Source of the DNA: Rugamonas violacea
GTDB taxonomy: Bacteria > Pseudomonadota > Gammaproteobacteria > Burkholderiales > Burkholderiaceae_D
Direction of reading: 5' to 3'
NCBI RefSeq assembly: GCF_016461825.1
Contig: NZ_JAEMNU010000037.1
Location: 34,627 to 85,585, forward strand
DNA: 50,959 nt
The translations under genes were made by a program, and so were the position numbers. A model generated the notes under the pieces. The model saw only the letters and a list, made by a program, of their open reading frames with translations, ran no database searches and was not told the origin of the DNA. Shown here one piece after another: positions 1 through 9,228 of the stretch. The number at the start of each line of letters is the position of its first letter. Position 1 is the first letter of the stretch.

Positions 1-30
1 TCCGACCCCAGGTTCACGCCCCTGGGTTTT
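1..30. repeat. Truncated copy of palindromic repeat family 2
   Basis: The first 30 bases (TCCGACCCCAGGTTCACGCC and onward to CTGGG) match the right half of the element at 28284-28353, where the same TCCGACCCC inner arm is followed by GGTTCGCGCCCCGGGG. The left half lies outside the window. It sits just 3' of the small gene that ends at 60. Confidence 0.55.
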
Positions 31-59
31 CCGGGCCGAACGGCGCTGCGGCGCCGGCG

Positions 60-260
60 CTAGGCCTCGTCCTCCGTTTTCAGGCTGGCCTTGGCCAGCG
101 CCCGCTTGGCGGCCTGGCGCTGGCCGGTCGGCGGCTTAGCGTGCGGCCCGGCGCCGCCGGCGCGCGCCTTGGCGGCGACGGCCACCGGATTGCGCGGTTT
201 TTGCGAGGGTTCTATGCGGAACTGCATCTTCTGCCGCGTCGCCAGTGCCTTGTTGGCCAT
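60..260 (-). CDS. Small basic hypothetical protein (66 aa)
   Basis: I do not recognise this protein. It has 66 residues starting MANKALATRQKMQFRIEP, rich in Lys, Arg, Ala and Pro (a KARAGG...KPPTGQRQAAKRALAKASLK tract), and ends in an acidic TEDEA. There is no signal peptide or membrane segment. The charge pattern would suit a disordered nucleic-acid or ribosome-associated protein, but that is a guess. It lies 13 nt downstream of hslU on the same strand and is probably cotranscribed with it. I chose the ATG at 260 because residues upstream of it would lie in the hslU stop region. Confidence 0.6.
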   Translation of the reverse strand: MANKALATRQKMQFRIEPSQKPRNPVAVAAKARAGGAGPHAKPPTGQRQAAKRALAKASLKTEDEA

Positions 261-273
261 GCCGTGCCCTCCC

Positions 274-1614
<1,341 letters not shown>

Positions 1615-1658
1615 GGGGCTGCCTGCAAAATGGGTGGTGGTCGGGGCCGCGCGGGCGC

Positions 1659-2195
1659 TCAGTCCAGGGTTTCGATGATGTGCGACAGATTCGTGTAGAT
1701 GCACAGCTGGCCGGCGATGGTCAGCGCTTTTTTGACGATCTCGGCCGGCGCCAGTTCGGTGTTCTGCGCCAGCGCGATGGCGGCCGACTGGGCGTAGCTG
1801 CCGCCCGAGCCGATGGCGCCGACGCCGTCCTCCGGTTCGAGCACGTCGCCGTTGCCGGTGATGACCAGGGTCGACTCGCTGTCGGCCACCAGCAGCATCG
1901 CCTCGAGGCGGCGCAGCACGCGGTCGGTGCGCCAGTCCTTGGCCAGCTCGACCGAGGCGCGCAGCAGGTTGCCCTGGTGCTTCTCCAGCTTGCCCTCGAA
2001 GCGGTCGAGCAGGGTGAAGGCGTCGGCCGTGCCGCCGGCGAAGCCGACCAGCACCTTGCCCTGGTACAGCTTGCGCACCTTGCGCGCCGTGCCCTTCATG
2101 ACGATGTTGCCCAGCGTCACCTGGCCGTCGCCGCCCAGCGCGACCTGCTTGCCGCGCCGCACGCAGAGGATGGTGGTGCCGTGAAATTGTTCCAT
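1659..2195 (-). CDS. hslV: ATP-dependent protease peptidase subunit HslV
   Basis: This is the proteasome-like threonine peptidase partner of HslU. It has 178 residues beginning [17 protein letters not shown]. By analogy with E. coli HslV (TTIVSVRR), processing would expose Thr7 as the catalytic N-terminal nucleophile. The [10 protein letters not shown] segment and the [17 protein letters not shown] segment are family hallmarks. It lies directly upstream of hslU in the conserved hslVU order. It is a heat-shock gene in other proteobacteria, but I did not identify a sigma-32 promoter in the short gap upstream. Confidence 0.97.
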   Translation of the reverse strand: MEQFHGTTILCVRRGKQVALGGDGQVTLGNIVMKGTARKVRKLYQGKVLVGFAGGTADAFTLLDRFEGKLEKHQGNLLRASVELAKDWRTDRVLRRLEAMLLVADSESTLVITGNGDVLEPEDGVGAIGSGGSYAQSAAIALAQNTELAPAEIVKKALTIAGQLCIYTNLSHIIETLD

Positions 2196-2293
2196 GCTTG
2201 CCTCTCAGAGAAAACGGATTGCCGCCGATCAGACGGATTTGGGGTTGCCGGCGGCAATTGCAAGGCGTGCGCGGCCGCCGCGATATCAATTCG

Positions 2294-3616
2294 TTAATAA
2301 CGGTGCGGGTAGATCTTGGCGATGTCGGCGCAGCCCAGCAGGCGCAGCAGCGCCGCCACCGGATGGTTCAGGTCGCGCAATTCCAGTTTTTTCCCGTCCG
2401 CCGCCAGCGCCTGCAGCGCGGCCACCAGCTGGTGGGCGGCGCCGAACTCGATGCGCGCCAGGCGCGAGCAGTCGAACACCAGGCCGCCGCGCCCGGCGGC
2501 GTGGTCGCGCACCGCCCGCAGCAGCGCGGCGGCGTCGCCGTCGACCAGGGCCGGCAGCACGAAGCGCTGGGCGGCGGCGGCGCTCGGCTGCGGCGCGGCG
2601 GTGGCCACCTTGGGCGCCGCCACGTAGGACGGCGGCGACACCTCGAAGGTGACGCAGTAATCCATGGCGCACTCCTCGAAGTCCTTTTCACGGCCCAGCA
2701 GTTGCAGCAGTTCGAGCAGCAGCAGCCAGGCCGCCGCGCCGTCGTCGCGGCGGCCGACCTGCAGCGCGGCGCGGATGCGGCCGGCCAGCTCGGCGGCGCC
2801 GGTGACCACCAGCTCGCGGCCGCCGGCCTGCAAGGCGTGCAGGGCGGGCAGCAGCAGGGCGCAGCCGGCCGGCGCCACGGCGTCCAGCCCGCCCAGTTCG
2901 AGCCGCAGCGGGCCGCCGCCCCGGGCCAGCGCGGCCAGCCGCTCCAGCTGGGGCGCGAGGCGCGCGTCGAGCGGGCCGCCCAGCACGGCGCCGGGCGCCA
3001 CCCCGGCCCAGGCGGCGGCCGCGCCGGCGGCGCCGGCCCGCCAGCTCGGCGGCGAGGTTTCGAACACGCTGGCGTAGTCGATCGACAGGTCGTCGAAACG
3101 CTCCTGCTGGCCGCTCAGCTGGTACAGGTCGAACAGCAGCCACCAGACGGTGCGGTCGCGCCGGCCCGGCTCGGCGCCGGCCTGCTCGGCCAGGCTGGCC
3201 CGCAGCATCTGCTCGGCCAGCGCGGCCTGGCCGTTGGCGTACAGGATGGCGCTTTCCTCGACCACCGGCGCGCTGTGCGGCGGCGTCGCCGGCAGTTCGG
3301 CCTCGCCCAGCAGCTCGGTGCTGTGCTGGCCGAGCAGGGGCAGGGTGGCGCCGTCGCCGACGACGCTGGCGCCGGCCTGGCGCGGCCGGCCGCGCCAGGC
3401 CGGCTCGGCGTCGGCGAAAATGTCCAGCTCCATGGCCGATTCGATGGCGTCGATCTTCATCGCGGTGGCGCGGGCGATGTCGCGCTGCAGCGCCTGGCTG
3501 TTCTGCCGCAGCGTCTCGCCGGCGGCGGCCGGGCGGGCCCCGGCGTCGGCGTCGGCGCCGTTGCCGGGGGCGGCCGGCGGCCGGGGATTTTTCTTGAAGA
3601 GCGAGAACAGTCCCAC
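2294..3616 (-). CDS. Tandem STAS-domain protein with internal repeat (440 aa)
   Basis: This is a predicted cytoplasmic protein with two STAS-like (anti-sigma-factor-antagonist fold) domains at about 205-288 and 350-440. The second is the clearer one, with [20 protein letters not shown] around the expected phospho-site region. A flexible Ala/Pro-rich N-terminus ([13 protein letters not shown]) precedes them. An approximately 35-residue segment occurs twice, at about 157-192 ([20 protein letters not shown]) and 297-331 ([20 protein letters not shown]), each time preceded by a Leu-rich helix. I chose the GTG start at 3616 because GAGGAAAG sits just upstream; no ATG fits as well. Its place between dksA and hslVU suggests no specific function. 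STAS family assignment is confident, role unknown. Confidence 0.75.
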   Translation of the reverse strand: MGLFSLFKKNPRPPAAPGNGADADAGARPAAAGETLRQNSQALQRDIARATAMKIDAIESAMELDIFADAEPAWRGRPRQAGASVVGDGATLPLLGQHSTELLGEAELPATPPHSAPVVEESAILYANGQAALAEQMLRASLAEQAGAEPGRRDRTVWWLLFDLYQLSGQQERFDDLSIDYASVFETSPPSWRAGAAGAAAAWAGVAPGAVLGGPLDARLAPQLERLAALARGGGPLRLELGGLDAVAPAGCALLLPALHALQAGGRELVVTGAAELAGRIRAALQVGRRDDGAAAWLLLLELLQLLGREKDFEECAMDYCVTFEVSPPSYVAAPKVATAAPQPSAAAAQRFVLPALVDGDAAALLRAVRDHAAGRGGLVFDCSRLARIEFGAAHQLVAALQALAADGKKLELRDLNHPVAALLRLLGCADIAKIYPHRY

Positions 3617-3688
3617 GTCTTTCCTCGTCGTTGCGCGGGCGGGAGCGCCGCCTGTCCAGTGTAGCCGAACGGCGCTTTTTCCCGCACG

Positions 3689-3719
3689 AAAAAAAAGCAC
3701 GCGGACCGGGGTCGCGTGC
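3689..3719 (-). terminator. Rho-independent terminator of dksA
   Basis: Inverted arms GCACGCG (3697-3703) and CGCGTGC (3713-3719) are followed, read on the minus strand, by eight Ts (3696-3689). It lies between the dksA stop and the STAS gene start, so dksA and the STAS gene are probably separate transcripts. Confidence 0.8.
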
Positions 3720-3759
3720 TTCTTCGTCCGGCCGGGGCCGGGGGGCGGGACGGCGCCGC

Positions 3760-4209
3760 TTAGTCGCCGTACAGCTTTTGTTTCAGTTCGCGGCGCTGCT
3801 GCGCCTCCAGCGACAAGGTCGCGGTGGGGCGGGCGATCAGGCGCGGGATGCCGATCGGCTCGCCGGTCTCTTCGCACCAGCCGTAGTCGTTGGCGTCGAT
3901 CGCGGCGATCGATTGCTGCACCTTTTTCAACAGTTTGCGTTCACGGTCGCGGGTGCGCAGTTCCAGTGCGTGCTCTTCCTCGATCGTGGCGCGGTCGGCC
4001 GGGTCCGGCACCAGCACGGTTTCGCGCAGATGCTCGGTGGTCTCGCCGGCGTTCTTCAACAATTCTTTTTCAAGGGTTTGCAGCTTCGCCTTGAAGAAAG
4101 CCATTTGCGCCGGATTCATGTAGTCCTTCTCATCCATCTTGAGAATTTCTTCTTCGGTCAGGGCATGGTCTGTGCCGGCGGCGGGGGTCGATTTATTAGT
4201 TTTAGTCAT
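3760..4209 (-). CDS. dksA: RNA polymerase-binding transcription factor DksA (zinc-cysteine-deficient)
   Basis: DksA binds the RNA polymerase secondary channel and works with ppGpp in the stringent response. The protein is 149 aa (E. coli 151). The coiled-coil tip motif DPADRA is intact (Asp69, Asp72), and the conserved TRDRERKLL helix follows. Of the four zinc cysteines of E. coli DksA only the first remains (Cys112). The other positions read Thr115, Ser133 and Ala136 in GWCEETGEPIG and PTATLSLEAQQR. This matches the zinc-independent DksA type known from beta-proteobacteria and Pseudomonas DksA2. The ATG at 4209 is chosen from homology (MTKTNKS); the Shine-Dalgarno-like AAGG lies rather far upstream. 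Confidence 0.95.
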   Translation of the reverse strand: MTKTNKSTPAAGTDHALTEEEILKMDEKDYMNPAQMAFFKAKLQTLEKELLKNAGETTEHLRETVLVPDPADRATIEEEHALELRTRDRERKLLKKVQQSIAAIDANDYGWCEETGEPIGIPRLIARPTATLSLEAQQRRELKQKLYGD

Positions 4210-4634
4210 CACTTCGCTTACCTTCGATACGACAGAGTTTTCAAATTGATCAGCGGCGCGGCGCTGTGCCGTCCACTGTACCGGTATCCGCTTTGGCACT
4301 GCCGAGCTTGCCGGATGTTCCTGCACTTACTTCTTTGGCAACTTTTTTCGTTTCGTCCTAGCCGGCGCCATCGGCGCCCGCTCGTGCTGGCTGACAAGGG
4401 GGACCGGCCGCTGCCGGCCTCGGTTGGCGCTTGCGCGCGTCGCGGTCGTTGCCGCCGGGCGGCCGGATCAGGCAGGGCGTCGGCCGCCGATGGGCGCGCC
4501 GCTTGCTTGGCTGATTTTGGCACGCTTTGCCGCATATTGCCATCTCGATTTGTTGTCGCGCTGGAAATACACGGCGACAAGCTCAGCGATCCTGCCTGTG
4601 CGAACGGGACTGGCCCCCGCAAAACCCGGATAGT
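4210..4634. other. Long dksA leader / cobW-dksA intergenic region
   Basis: These 425 bases hold no gene I can support; open frames here lack plausible starts or family features. It should contain the dksA promoter, read on the minus strand. I find no convincing -35/-10 pair, no clear terminator for the CobW gene and no Zur-type palindrome by eye. The octamer TGCCAAAG occurs twice on the minus strand within about 60 bases upstream of dksA. Confidence 0.4.
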
Positions 4635-5723
4635 TTATACCAAACACTGTTCCAAACCGCGAATAAAGATGTCTTTCGGTAGATTTTTACCAATAAACAC
4701 CATTTTGCTGCCGCGCTCCTCGGTTTCGCCCCATTTGGCGCCCAGGTCGCTGCCCATCAACTGGTGCACGCCCTGGAACACCACCTTGCGCTCGGCGCCC
4801 TGCATCAGCAGCACGCCCTTGTAACGCAGCATGCGCGGACCGTAGACCTGGACCAGGCCGCCGAGGAACTCGTCGAGGCGGGCGCTGTCGAACGGCCGGC
4901 TGCTCTTGAAGACGAAGGCGGCGATCTCGTCGCTGTGGCCGGCGTGGTGGTGGTTGTGGCTGGGGTGGTCGCAATGCTCGCCGTGCACGTGGTCGTGCTC
5001 GTGCTCCTGGCCGTGCGCGTGCTGCTCCTGCCGCGGGTGCTCGTGGTCGTGCACTTGGCCGCCCTCGGTGGCGAGGAAGTCCGGGTCCAGCTCCAGTTTC
5101 TCGTTCAGGTTGAAGCCGCGCAGGTCGAGCACCTCGTCGAGCGGGGTGCGGCCGAAGTCGGCCTGGCCGATCGGCGCGCGCGGATTGATGCGCTTCAGGC
5201 GGCGGGTCAGCGCGGCCAGGCTGTCGGCGTCGACCAGGTCGGTCTTCGACAGCAGCAGGCGGTCGGCGAAACCGACCTGGCGCTGCGCCTCCTCGTGTTC
5301 GTCGAGCTGGGCCATGGCGTGGCGGGCGTCGACCACGGTGAGCACGGCGTCGAGCATGTAGTGCGAACCGACTTCCTCGTCGACGAAGAAGGTCTGCGCC
5401 ACCGGGCCGGGGTTGGCCAGGCCGGTGGTTTCGATGACGACGCGGTCGAACTGCAGCTCGCCGGCGGCGCGGCGGCGCGCCAGCCCGGTCAGGGCGACGA
5501 TCAGGTCGCCGCGCACGGTGCAGCAGATGCAGCCGTTGTTCATCTCGACGATCTGTTCCGTGCCGTCCTGCAGCAATATCTCGTTGTCGATGTTTTCCTG
5601 GCCGAACTCGTTCTCGATGACGGCGATGCGCATGCCGTGCGGCTCCTGCAGGATGCGGTTGAGCAGGGTGGTCTTGCCGGCGCCGAGGAAGCCGGTCAGG
5701 ATGGTGGTGGGGATCAGTGCCAT
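4635..5723 (-). CDS. CobW/COG0523-family GTPase with His-rich metal-binding loop
   Basis: This is a G3E P-loop GTPase of the COG0523 family of putative metal chaperones. Walker A is GFLGAGKT (11-18), the family CxCC signature is NGCICC (Cys65, Cys67, Cys68), and the guanine-specificity motif is SKTD (159-162). Between the GTPase and the C-terminal CobW_C domain, residues 225-263 contain 16 histidines and one cysteine, a probable Zn/Co/Ni-binding loop. The ATG at 5723 begins MALIPTTILTGFL; a longer frame upstream lacks family similarity. The substrate metal cannot be read from the sequence. Zinc is the best guess, given its dksA neighbour and the known zinc links of His-rich COG0523 members. 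Confidence 0.9.
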   Translation of the reverse strand: MALIPTTILTGFLGAGKTTLLNRILQEPHGMRIAVIENEFGQENIDNEILLQDGTEQIVEMNNGCICCTVRGDLIVALTGLARRRAAGELQFDRVVIETTGLANPGPVAQTFFVDEEVGSHYMLDAVLTVVDARHAMAQLDEHEEAQRQVGFADRLLLSKTDLVDADSLAALTRRLKRINPRAPIGQADFGRTPLDEVLDLRGFNLNEKLELDPDFLATEGGQVHDHEHPRQEQHAHGQEHEHDHVHGEHCDHPSHNHHHAGHSDEIAAFVFKSSRPFDSARLDEFLGGLVQVYGPRMLRYKGVLLMQGAERKVVFQGVHQLMGSDLGAKWGETEERGSKMVFIGKNLPKDIFIRGLEQCLV

Positions 5724-5855
5724 GTGCTTGCCGATACAGGTGGGTGGGAGGCGGCCGCCGCTGGCGCGCGCCGAGGTCGAATCCGCTCGATTATGCCGGA
5801 ATTTCGCAAATGCTTGCAAATCGCCCGTTTGAGCCGCGTCAAGCGGCGCCGCCGT

Positions 5856-6809
5856 CTATTTGATCTTGGCGCGCGGATGGGCCCGGTCGTAGACCTGGGC
5901 CAGGTGCTGGAAGTCGAGCGCCGTGTAGACCTGGGTCGAGCTGATGCTGGCGTGGCCCAGCATCTCCTGCACGGCGCGCAGGTCGCCCGACGATTGCAGC
6001 ACATGCGAGGCGAAGGAGTGGCGCAGCATGTGCGGGTGGACGTGCACCGGCGCGCCGCTGGCCACGGCATGGGCCTGCAGGCGCAGTTGCACCACGCGCG
6101 GCGAGACGCGCCGGCCGCGCTGGTTGAGGAACAGCGCGGCCGAGCCGTCGGCCGGCGCCGGCCGCACGGCGATCCAGGCGGCCAGCGCGGCCAGCGCGGC
6201 GGCGCCGACCGGCACGCTGCGCATCTTGTTGCCCTTGCCGGTGACCAGCACCTCGCCGCCCTCCCGGTCCAGCCAGCCCAGCGAGGCCGGGCCGGCGGCG
6301 TCGGCCTTGCGGTGCCGCAGGTCCAGGCCGCACAGCTCGGCGACCCGCAGGCCGCTCGAATACAGCAGCTCGAACATGGCGTGGTCGCACAGCGCGGCCG
6401 GCTCGGCGGCGGCGCCGGCGCGCGGCCGGGCCGGCGCCGCCACCAGTTGCACCGCGTCGTCGACCGACAGCGCGCGCGGCAGCGTCTTGGCGCGCTTGGG
6501 CGCGCGCACGCCGTCGACCGGGTTGGCGGCCAGTTCGGTGTGGCGTCCCAGCCAGTCGAAGAAGCCGCGCCAGCTCGACAGCTTGCGGGCGATCGAGCGC
6601 GGTTCCAGCTCGCGCGAATGGAGTTTGGCGGCCAGCCGGCGGACCTCGGCCTGGCCCAGCGCGGCCCAGGCCGTCTCGGCCGAGAGGGCGGCCAGCTCGC
6701 GCAGGTCGCGGCCGTAGGCGGCCAGGGTGTGTGTCGACAGCTTGCGCTGGGTCGCCAGCTGCAGCAGGTAAGCGTCTATCGATTCGAGCTTGCTGCGCGC
6801 GGCGTCCAT
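5856..6809 (-). CDS. xerC: Tyrosine recombinase XerC
   Basis: This is a site-specific recombinase that, with XerD, resolves chromosome dimers at dif. It has 317 residues: an N-terminal SAM-like core-binding domain (about 10-95) and a catalytic domain. Catalytic residues are all visible: Arg155 in SSGLRVAEL, Lys192 in GKGNKMR, His260 and Arg263 in HPHMLRHSFASH, His286 in GHASISS, and the nucleophile Tyr295 in TQVYTALD. There is a 15 nt gap to the upstream DUF484 gene, so they are likely cotranscribed, an order seen across Burkholderiales and in E. coli (dapF-yigA-xerC). Confidence 0.96.
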   Translation of the reverse strand: MDAARSKLESIDAYLLQLATQRKLSTHTLAAYGRDLRELAALSAETAWAALGQAEVRRLAAKLHSRELEPRSIARKLSSWRGFFDWLGRHTELAANPVDGVRAPKRAKTLPRALSVDDAVQLVAAPARPRAGAAAEPAALCDHAMFELLYSSGLRVAELCGLDLRHRKADAAGPASLGWLDREGGEVLVTGKGNKMRSVPVGAAALAALAAWIAVRPAPADGSAALFLNQRGRRVSPRVVQLRLQAHAVASGAPVHVHPHMLRHSFASHVLQSSGDLRAVQEMLGHASISSTQVYTALDFQHLAQVYDRAHPRAKIK

Positions 6810-6824
6810 GGCGGCGGGGCGGGC

Positions 6825-7496
6825 TCAGGCCAGCAGCGGCGCCAGCGCGGTGCTGCTGGTCTGGCCGATGTGGACCAGGAAATCGGTCGCCATCAGCGCG
6901 GTGAAGCGGGCCGGGTCGGCCGAGCCGAGCACCAGCAGGCCGAAGGCGGCGCCCTTGCTGCCCGGCTTGCGCAGCGGGATCATCACGGTCGAGCTGACGG
7001 CGGCCGGTTCGGCCAGCCAGCGCACCGCCTCGAAATCGTTGTTGTTGCCGCAGTAGGGCGCCTGCAGGCCGCCGGCGAACAGGCGGGCGTCGGCGGAGAC
7101 GCCGCCGACGAACCACTCGTCGGCATACAGCGCGTCGGCGTTCCACAGGCGCAGGGTGGCCTGCGGCACGTCGAAGCTGGTCTTCAGGCCGTCGACCACG
7201 GCGTGCGGCAGCGAGCCGACGTCCTCGGCCTCGAGCAGGATGCGGGTCCACAGGTGGAACTTGTTGGCGATCGCCTCGTTCTCGGTGGCCAGGCGGCGCA
7301 GGTCGGCCATGCGCAGTTCGAGCGCCTTGTACTTCTCGCGCATCACTTCCATCTGCCGCTCCTGCAGCGACAGGGCGCGGCCCGTCAGCGGACTGGACAG
7401 TCTAATGTCGCCCAGCAGGCCGGCATGCTCCTCGAAAAATTGCGGATGGTCGGTCAGGTATTGGGCGACGATGTGGGAGTCCAGTGGAGCGGTCAT
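6825..7496 (-). CDS. DUF484 family protein (YigA-like)
   Basis: The protein has 223 residues with the family's N-terminal DHPQFFEEHAGLLGDIRL segment (YLxxHPdFFxxH), then a helical stretch with coiled-coil character (LQERQMEVMREKYKALELRM) and a C-terminal GAF-like domain. DUF484 proteins are usually encoded between dapF and xerC and their biochemical role is not established. Here the xerC side of that arrangement is kept, but dapF is about 5 kb away. The ATG at 7496 is used; a longer frame has no similarity to the family. Confidence 0.9.
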   Translation of the reverse strand: MTAPLDSHIVAQYLTDHPQFFEEHAGLLGDIRLSSPLTGRALSLQERQMEVMREKYKALELRMADLRRLATENEAIANKFHLWTRILLEAEDVGSLPHAVVDGLKTSFDVPQATLRLWNADALYADEWFVGGVSADARLFAGGLQAPYCGNNNDFEAVRWLAEPAAVSSTVMIPLRKPGSKGAAFGLLVLGSADPARFTALMATDFLVHIGQTSSTALAPLLA

Positions 7497-7597
7497 TGAG
7501 CGTGTCGTGTGAAAAAATGCGAATGGGGGAAAGCCGGCAACAGGCATTTTACCTGAGCCCGGCCGAACTGCTCACTGCGCGCGCCCCGCCGCTGAAA

Positions 7598-7622
7598 TAA
7601 AAACGACGCCCGCGGGCGTCGC
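7598..7622 (-). terminator. Rho-independent terminator of the first porin gene
   Basis: The arms CGACGCCCG and CGGGCGTCG (7604-7621) form a near-perfect GC-rich hairpin. Read on the minus strand it is followed by TTTTTATTTC. It lies 42 bases past the porin stop codon. Confidence 0.8.
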
Positions 7623-7663
7623 ATGGGCGGCCGGCGCGCCGGCGCCGGCCCGCTGGCCGCCGC

Positions 7664-8959
7664 TTAGAAGCGGTGGCGCATGCCGATCTGCACGCCCTTG
7701 CTCGACATGCCCGGGGTGGCGGTGAAGCCGCCCGAGGCGCTGGCGGCGCCGATCGCGTACTGGCCGTCGTTCTGGTTCTTGATGTAGGCGACGATCGAGT
7801 AGATGTCGGTGCGCTTCGACAGGTTGTAGTCGTAGCCCAGGCCGTACTGGGTGGCGTCGCTGTTGGAGGCGGTCTTGTCGTTCTGCCGCACCATCGAGGC
7901 CATCACGCGGCCGGCGCCGACGCGGTAGTGGAAGCCCAGCTGGTAGCTGGCCGCGTCGAGGTAGAAGGTGCGCCGCAGCGCGGTGTTGAGCTGGCCGGCC
8001 AGCACCGGGCCGAGCGCCGGGCCGAAGGCGGCGAAGGTCGGCGCCAGGCTGTCGGCGGCGAAGCGGATGATCACCGAGTTCTCGTTCTTCTGCTGGTGGT
8101 AGCCGGCGAACAGCTTCCAGTTGTCGACCGCGTAGGAGCCGCCGATGGTGGTGGTCACCAGGCCGCGCGCGCCGACCTGGTCGGTGCCGTAGTTGTGCGC
8201 CACGCCCAGGTCCCAGCCGTTGCCGCGGTAGCGCAGGTTGGCGCCCCAGGAGCGCTTGTCCATGCCGACATAGCCGGACTTTTCGGTGCCGTACATCAGC
8301 GAGACGCCGACGCCGTTGGGCATCTCGGCGCGGTATTGCAGCGCCTTGTCGGAGCGGATCGCGATGCCGGCCGTCAGCAGGCCGCCGGTGCCGCCGACGA
8401 TGCCGCCCCAGCCGGCCGCCGTGCCCGACTCGAACACGTCGGCGTTGTTGAACACCTCGTAGCCCGGCGTGTACATGCGGCCCAGCAGCACGGCGCCGAC
8501 CGGGGTGACCAGGCCGACCATCGAGGTGCGGTCGAACAGGGCGCCGTTGATGTTGACGTTGGGATTCGGTTGCAGCGCCGCCTGCACGCCGGCCAGCAGC
8601 TTGGCGGCCGTGGCGGCGCCGCCGGCGGCGGCCGGCACGGTGAAGGCCAGGCCCTTGGTCAGCGCGTAGCCCTGGTTGGTCGACAGGTTGCCGGCCTGCT
8701 GCTTGCCGTTGTCGAGCTCGACCCGCGCCTCCAGGTTGAAGATGGCCTTGTAGCCGCCGCCGATATCCTCGGTGCCCTTGAAGCCCAGGCGCGAACCGTC
8801 GGCGATGCCGCTGACCAGCTTGGTGCGGGCGTCGTTGCCGCCGTTGTTGACATACATCAAGCCCGCATCGGCGATGCCGTAGATCACCACGCTCGACTGC
8901 GCGAAGGCCGGGACGGCGAAACACGCCGCGATGACACCTGCGAGGATTTTTGTTTTCAT
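7664..8959 (-). CDS. Gram-negative general porin (beta-proteobacterial type), copy 1
   Basis: This is an outer-membrane trimeric porin for small hydrophilic solutes. It has 431 residues with signal peptide MKTKILAGVIAACFAVPAFA, then QSSVVIYGIADAGLMYVNNGG, the typical first strand of the Porin_4 family, and it ends in the C-terminal strand GVQIGMRHRF with terminal Phe for BamA-dependent insertion. It is larger than most family members (about 350-390), with an Ala/Gly-rich insertion around residues 85-110. The ATG at 8959 is preceded by AGGAG. A terminator lies on each side, so it is a single-gene transcript. Confidence 0.93.
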   Translation of the reverse strand: MKTKILAGVIAACFAVPAFAQSSVVIYGIADAGLMYVNNGGNDARTKLVSGIADGSRLGFKGTEDIGGGYKAIFNLEARVELDNGKQQAGNLSTNQGYALTKGLAFTVPAAAGGAATAAKLLAGVQAALQPNPNVNINGALFDRTSMVGLVTPVGAVLLGRMYTPGYEVFNNADVFESGTAAGWGGIVGGTGGLLTAGIAIRSDKALQYRAEMPNGVGVSLMYGTEKSGYVGMDKRSWGANLRYRGNGWDLGVAHNYGTDQVGARGLVTTTIGGSYAVDNWKLFAGYHQQKNENSVIIRFAADSLAPTFAAFGPALGPVLAGQLNTALRRTFYLDAASYQLGFHYRVGAGRVMASMVRQNDKTASNSDATQYGLGYDYNLSKRTDIYSIVAYIKNQNDGQYAIGAASASGGFTATPGMSSKGVQIGMRHRF

Positions 8960-9162
8960 GCTGTCTCCTGTTTTATCTGTTTTTTGTGAAAAACGAACGT
9001 CCGTACTAATTCGGCGCTTAACGAATATGACATCGTTCCCCCGCCTTGTACAGAACGCTAAACGCCTGGCGGCGGCGGGGTTGCGGAAAAAACACACATA
9101 AACAAATTCAAACAAAGTGCCGTTTATCCGACCACGGCGGCGGCCGGGGCGCCAGCGGCGGC

Positions 9163-9197
9163 GAAAAAAAAAGCGGACCTGGTCGCCCAAGTCCGCT
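9163..9197 (-). terminator. Rho-independent terminator of the second porin gene
   Basis: On the minus strand AGCGGAC (9197-9191 side) and GTCCGCT form a 7-bp stem with a 12-base loop, followed by a run of nine Ts (plus-strand A run 9164-9172). It lies about 30 bases after the porin stop. Confidence 0.8.
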
Positions 9198-9228
9198 CGT
9201 CGTCATGCCATGCCGTGGCCGATCCCGG

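Noticed and set aside
2198..3664. Plus-strand frame opposite the STAS gene
   Set aside because: Composition is Gly/Gln/Arg-rich with no start signal; the minus-strand frame has a Shine-Dalgarno and STAS domains.
4210..4634. Zur box or small gene upstream of dksA
   Set aside because: No palindrome resembling a Zur site was found, and open frames in both strands lack starts, ribosome sites or family resemblance.
5856..6809. Integrase of a mobile element
   Set aside because: The tyrosine recombinase is housekeeping XerC by context (DUF484 neighbour) and length; no attachment sites or cargo flank it.
4764..7499. Open frame of 911 codons on the plus strand
   Set aside because: It runs opposite the CobW, xerC and DUF484 genes, all of which have clear motifs.
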